Assembly (NCBI RefSeq): GCF_011927835.1
Contig: NZ_JAATJH010000013.1
Coordinates: 1-55,227, forward strand
DNA: 55,227 bases
Direction: 5' to 3'
Origin: Neolewinella antarctica
Lineage (GTDB): Bacteria > Bacteroidota > Bacteroidia > Chitinophagales > Saprospiraceae
A model generated the notes under the pieces. That model saw only the letters and a program-made list of their open reading frames with translations. It was not told the origin of the DNA and made no database searches. The position numbers and the translations under genes are program-made. Positions within the stretch are counted from its first letter, which is position 1. Each line of letters opens with the position of its first letter. Positions 52,455 through 55,227 of the stretch are shown here, in pieces.

Positions 52455-53230
52455 TAACCAGTAATGTGGCGCACCAGGCCGCCGTCGACGGTAATGGTTT
52501 GGCCGGTGATGTAATTTGCGGCGGGAGATAGCAAGAAAGCGGCCATCGTTGCAAAATCCGCCGGTTGCCCGATTTTCTTTACGGCCGTCTCCGCGGCAAA
52601 CTGGCTTTCTACGGCTGATAGATCGAGGCCCTGTATCTCCGCTGACTTCTCCAGGACGGTCGTGATTCTTGGCGTAGCGTGGTACCCTGGTGCCAGGATG
52701 TTTACGGTAATTCCTTGCTCGCCAATCTCACGGCTCAAGGTTTTCACGAAGCCCGCCATGGCAGCTCGCATGGCATTGCTCAGCACCAGATTGTCGATGG
52801 GTTGTTTAATGGAAACACTTTCGAGAAACAACAGTCGCCCTTCGGCTTTCTCCTTCATAGCCGGCAGCAATGCGTTCGTTAGTTGAATTTTCCAGCGGAA
52901 GGTGCTTCGGTAGGCATCATCCCAGTCGTTCATGTCCAGGTCCTCTACCCTGCCCGTAGGTGGGCCGCCAGCGTTAAATACGCAAGCGTAAATTTTGTGC
53001 TCATTCAGGAAAGCGGCTAAGTGCTTGACGGCCGTGGCATCGGTCAGGTCGGCGGCGTAGCCAATAAACTTTGCACCTGCGACCGCGCCCATCTTATTCA
53101 GATCTTGCTGGGTGCGAGCGATACCAATCACCGTAGCTCCTTCGGCCAGCAAAGCTTCGGCTACCGCACGGCCTAAACCGCTCGTTGCTCCGCCTACGGC
53201 AATCGTTTTATCGCTTAACTGTAGATCCAT
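52454..53230 (-). CDS. Short-chain dehydrogenase/reductase
   Basis: 258 residues. The cofactor motif GGATSGLGRAVAEALL (about 13-28, TGxxxGxG type with G-G-A-T start), FNAGG (NAG equivalent), LESVSIKQP and the late TGQTITVDGGL are seen. At the usual YxxxK site the sequence reads LVLSNAMRAAMAGFVKTLSRE, with no clear Tyr four residues before the Lys, so catalysis may differ from the classic family. TATCTTCG at 53254-53261 (minus strand) is a near-consensus -7 box. A 16-bp repeat copy is in frame at residues about 48-53. Confidence 0.85.
   Translation of the reverse strand: MDLQLSDKTIAVGGATSGLGRAVAEALLAEGATVIGIARTQQDLNKMGAVAGAKFIGYAADLTDATAVKHLAAFLNEHKIYACVFNAGGPPTGRVEDLDMNDWDDAYRSTFRWKIQLTNALLPAMKEKAEGRLLFLESVSIKQPIDNLVLSNAMRAAMAGFVKTLSREIGEQGITVNILAPGYHATPRITTVLEKSAEIQGLDLSAVESQFAAETAVKKIGQPADFATMAAFLLSPAANYITGQTITVDGGLVRHITG
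53073..53088 (-). repeat. 16-bp repeat inside the SDR gene
   Basis: GCACCTGCGACCGCGC on the plus strand, i.e. GCGCGGTCGCAGGTGC on the coding strand, exact consensus, encoding G-A-V-A-G-A. It also extends one base into flanking G and matches AAAG after it as in the copy at 38243-38256. Confidence 0.6.
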
Positions 53231-53347
53231 GGTCCGGCTGTACTGATGATGGCCGAAGATACTGTAAAATTGACTCGGTAGAATAGGCGGTTTCTCGACT
53301 ATCTAATGGATCTCTTCGCTCAACAATCGTTGGTTCAACGTGAGATG

Positions 53348-54868
53348 TCAATTGCCGATGGCCCTGAGTGCTGCGGCCGGTTGTACGACCCTGCCGGTGA
53401 CTTTGCCGTCGGCTACGTCAAGGCCAGTCTGCTGCAATATATCGTAGGCTTCTTCCGCATTCAGTTCGGGGTCGATAGATTTCATGACACCAATGAGGCC
53501 CGCTACGAAGGGGCAGGCCATGCTAGTGCCGCTAAATACTTTGTAAGTACTGTTCGGTGTAGTGCTATAAATGCCAACGCCCGGCGCCGCAATACCACGT
53601 TGCAGGCGATCGACCTTGTTGGAAAACGGCGCGCGCAATAAATACTGGTCGAGTGCACTTACGGTAATCATACCCGTAGCGTTTGCCGGGGCGTAATTGA
53701 AGGCATCAGCGTTGCTATTTCCCGCCGCGGCGATGACAATGGCTCCGTGATCGTGCGCGTACTTCACCGCCTGAGAATAGGCTTTCTGACGGCTGCCGTT
53801 GCTAGGGCCACCAAGTGATAGGCTGATGATATCGACCCCCTCGTCCACCGCCTCAATGATGCCCGCGATGATGCTTTTCTGCGTACCCATTCCAGCAGCG
53901 TTTAACACCTTGATGCCCGTGATTTCTACAAATGGCTGGTCACCACTTCCGGCAAGGGAACCGATACCGATTCCATTGTTAGTAGTACCGGCCGCAATAC
54001 CGGCACAGTGCGTGCCGTGGCCCATTGGGTCGTTGTCGTACTTTGTGTCGATGGAGAAGTAATTGTCACTCAGATCTTCGTGTTGGCTGTCAATCCCAGT
54101 ATCCAAAATAGCAATTCTGGCTATTTTCACTGGCGATTTTGTTGACAACAACCGGTAGTACTCATCCATCTTCAGGACACCCATTGCCCACTGCTGATCC
54201 GTAAAGGGATCGTTGATGGACAACGAACTCCGTGTACCCGTCTTCGGGGCGACTTCGTTCAACTCCATTGGGCTCAATTGAATCACCTCATTTGGCTCGA
54301 AGTACGCAACGGACGGCAGATTTTGCAGTATTTCTGCAGCACTCTGTACGTCTTCGACATCCAGTACAAAATAATCATCTAAGGAAGTAGATTGCCCGTC
54401 GGCTGGTAAAAAAGCTGATCTAGGGGTCCAGCCCCGGGAAACAGCATCGGCTCTGAAAGCTTCACCCGCCTGTCCTTGTTTGATCTCGACCAAAAACTCG
54501 CCATCCTCATCGTAGTCGATCGGCATAGTTGTCTGGAGACCGTCGGTAAACGTTTTATTCTCGCCGGGAGCTTCGAACTCCAGGAAATGCGCTAGGGCAA
54601 ATATGAACAGAATGAGTGGTATGGCTACCCAGACCGATATTCGTTTGTTTACCGCCAGGCTCTGGATAAACCCGACCATGCCGAGTAGAAGGAAGTCGCG
54701 AATGATGCGGGGCAGTGCTTCGCTGGCTACGAATACGGACTGGTAATCCGTCCATAGCAATAAGCCGATGCCCAGGTAGGTGCCCAGCATCCAGAGTGGG
54801 CCGTCTTTGAAGTTCTTACGGAAGAACCAGAGAGAAAGCAAAAGGGAAGTAATGATCAGTACTAGCAT
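53348..54868 (-). CDS. Membrane-anchored S8 (subtilisin-type) peptidase
   Basis: The frame reaches a TTG at 54934; the ATG at 54868 is preferred (MLVLIITSLLLSLWFF), giving 506 residues. The first ~115 residues hold about four hydrophobic segments. A linker or propeptide-like part (about 120-230) follows, then the catalytic domain: ILDTGID (Asp), GHGTHCAG (His), AAAGNSNAD (oxyanion Asn) and SGTSMACPF (Ser). All catalytic residues are present. Several membrane spans before a subtilase domain are unusual; the domain is expected outside the cytoplasmic membrane. Targets unknown. It may cleave periplasmic proteins or signal precursors. Confidence 0.85.
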   Translation of the reverse strand: MLVLIITSLLLSLWFFRKNFKDGPLWMLGTYLGIGLLLWTDYQSVFVASEALPRIIRDFLLLGMVGFIQSLAVNKRISVWVAIPLILFIFALAHFLEFEAPGENKTFTDGLQTTMPIDYDEDGEFLVEIKQGQAGEAFRADAVSRGWTPRSAFLPADGQSTSLDDYFVLDVEDVQSAAEILQNLPSVAYFEPNEVIQLSPMELNEVAPKTGTRSSLSINDPFTDQQWAMGVLKMDEYYRLLSTKSPVKIARIAILDTGIDSQHEDLSDNYFSIDTKYDNDPMGHGTHCAGIAAGTTNNGIGIGSLAGSGDQPFVEITGIKVLNAAGMGTQKSIIAGIIEAVDEGVDIISLSLGGPSNGSRQKAYSQAVKYAHDHGAIVIAAAGNSNADAFNYAPANATGMITVSALDQYLLRAPFSNKVDRLQRGIAAPGVGIYSTTPNSTYKVFSGTSMACPFVAGLIGVMKSIDPELNAEEAYDILQQTGLDVADGKVTGRVVQPAAALRAIGN

Positions 54869-55120
54869 GGGACTTTGTTTACTGCCTACAAAATAAGGCT
54901 TACCGATGATGTGCGACGGTCGCTGATTATACAAACGGCTAAACAGTCATAAAGATTGAGGTTAAGCCCGGAGACAGGAGCCTAACCTGAACTACTTGGG
55001 AGCCGAAGGCTTACAAAATTAGCGCGACTTCGCCTACTTATTTTGCGCTATTTGTAACAAACCGTAGGATCATAAATCAACGCAGCATTTTCATGATGTA
55101 TGATGAGCGTCTTCCCCAAA
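54869..55120. other. Intergenic gap between the subtilase and the rRNA operon end
   Basis: About 250 bases without a gene. It should carry the subtilase promoter. No repeat of the 16-bp family and no tRNA was found. Confidence 0.4.
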
Positions 55121-55154
55121 CGAAGAAAGCCTCACCGCGGTTAGCGATGAGGCT
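55121..55154 (-). terminator. Terminator of the rRNA operon
   Basis: On the minus strand AGCCTCATCGC pairs with GCGGTGAGGCT (one wobble pair) around TAACC, at 55128-55154, and is followed by TTCTTCG. It lies immediately after the 5S rRNA end. Confidence 0.75.
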
Positions 55155-55162
55155 CTCATAAA

Positions 55163-55227
55163 ATTGGCGGCGACCTACTCTCCCGGGAGCAATGTCCAAG
55201 TACCATCGGCGCTGGGCAGCTTAACTT
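55163..55227 (-). rRNA. rrf: 5S ribosomal RNA, 3' part
   Basis: Read on the minus strand the window edge begins AAGTTAAGCTGCCCAGCGCC, then GATGGTACTTGGAC, CCCGGGAGAGTAGGTCGCCG and CCAAT: the universally conserved 3' half of 5S rRNA. The 5' half lies beyond the window. It is the last gene of an rRNA operon transcribed leftward; the exact 3' end is estimated from the stem. Confidence 0.9.

Noticed and set aside
3748..53088. CRISPR array as explanation of the 16-bp repeats
   Set aside because: Copies are kilobases apart, occur in both orientations, and have no regular spacers or cas genes.

Overview
The window reads as chromosomal DNA of a marine member of the Bacteroidota, most like the Saprospiria (Lewinella/Neolewinella type). 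Evidence: several secreted enzymes end in type IX secretion (T9SS) sorting domains with 'PNP' motifs; promoter-like TAnnTTTG boxes sit just upstream of some genes; ribosome-binding sites are not obvious; and the gene families are typical of that phylum. The taxon is inferred from these features; no database comparison was possible.

Layout. (1) 1-2.4 kb is an AT-rich stretch unlike the rest: the start of an unidentified gene, a truncated PIN-like gene and a DUF262 (GmrSD-like) gene. (2) 2.46-25.2 kb is one long minus-strand glycan-degradation cluster: a GH43-like lipoprotein with CBM6, two paralogous clan GH-A-like enzymes with CBMs and T9SS tails, two CBM-only T9SS proteins, a GH78 alpha-L-rhamnosidase, then GH3, heparinase II/III-like lyase and sulfatase joined by TAATG junctions, then a Gfo/Idh/MocA oxidoreductase and a double DUF1080 protein. 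(3) 26-30 kb holds a GH106-like lipoprotein convergent with a BNR_4 lipoprotein resembling PL24/PL25 ulvan lyases. (4) 30-38.3 kb is the intracellular rhamnose module: a divergent GntR/LacI-type regulator, bifunctional rhamnulose-1-phosphate aldolase/lactaldehyde dehydrogenase, RhaI isomerase, a RhaB-type kinase and an NCS1-like permease. (5) 38.4-54.9 kb is general genome: a transporter-HEAT fusion, a class A beta-lactamase-fold hydrolase, LysM/DPBB protein, DinB, RfbC, a glycosyltransferase frameshifted in a poly-C tract, PxpB/PxpC, a HAD phosphatase, SerC, a TPR lipoprotein, an SDR-cupin-Rof operon and a membrane-anchored subtilase. (6) The window ends in the 3' half of a 5S rRNA on the minus strand with its terminator.

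Working model: sections 2-4 form a rhamnose-polysaccharide utilisation locus. Sulfatase, lyase-like, rhamnosidase, GH43 and GH3 functions together with rhamnose catabolism fit a sulfated rhamnose/uronate/xylose polymer such as green-algal ulvan. Outer-membrane and T9SS-exported enzymes would cut it, and RhaI-RhaB-RhaEW would turn L-rhamnose into DHAP and lactate. No SusC/SusD pair and no GH88/GH105 is in the window, so uptake and unsaturated-uronide removal must be encoded elsewhere.

The least expected signal is a dispersed 16-bp repeat, consensus GCGCGGYCGCRGGTGC. It occurs about fifteen times: as solo copies, as inverted pairs that form long hairpins (some followed by T-runs like terminators), as two copies interrupted at the same point by a 30-nt segment, and inside coding regions, several of them at signal-peptide/linker positions.
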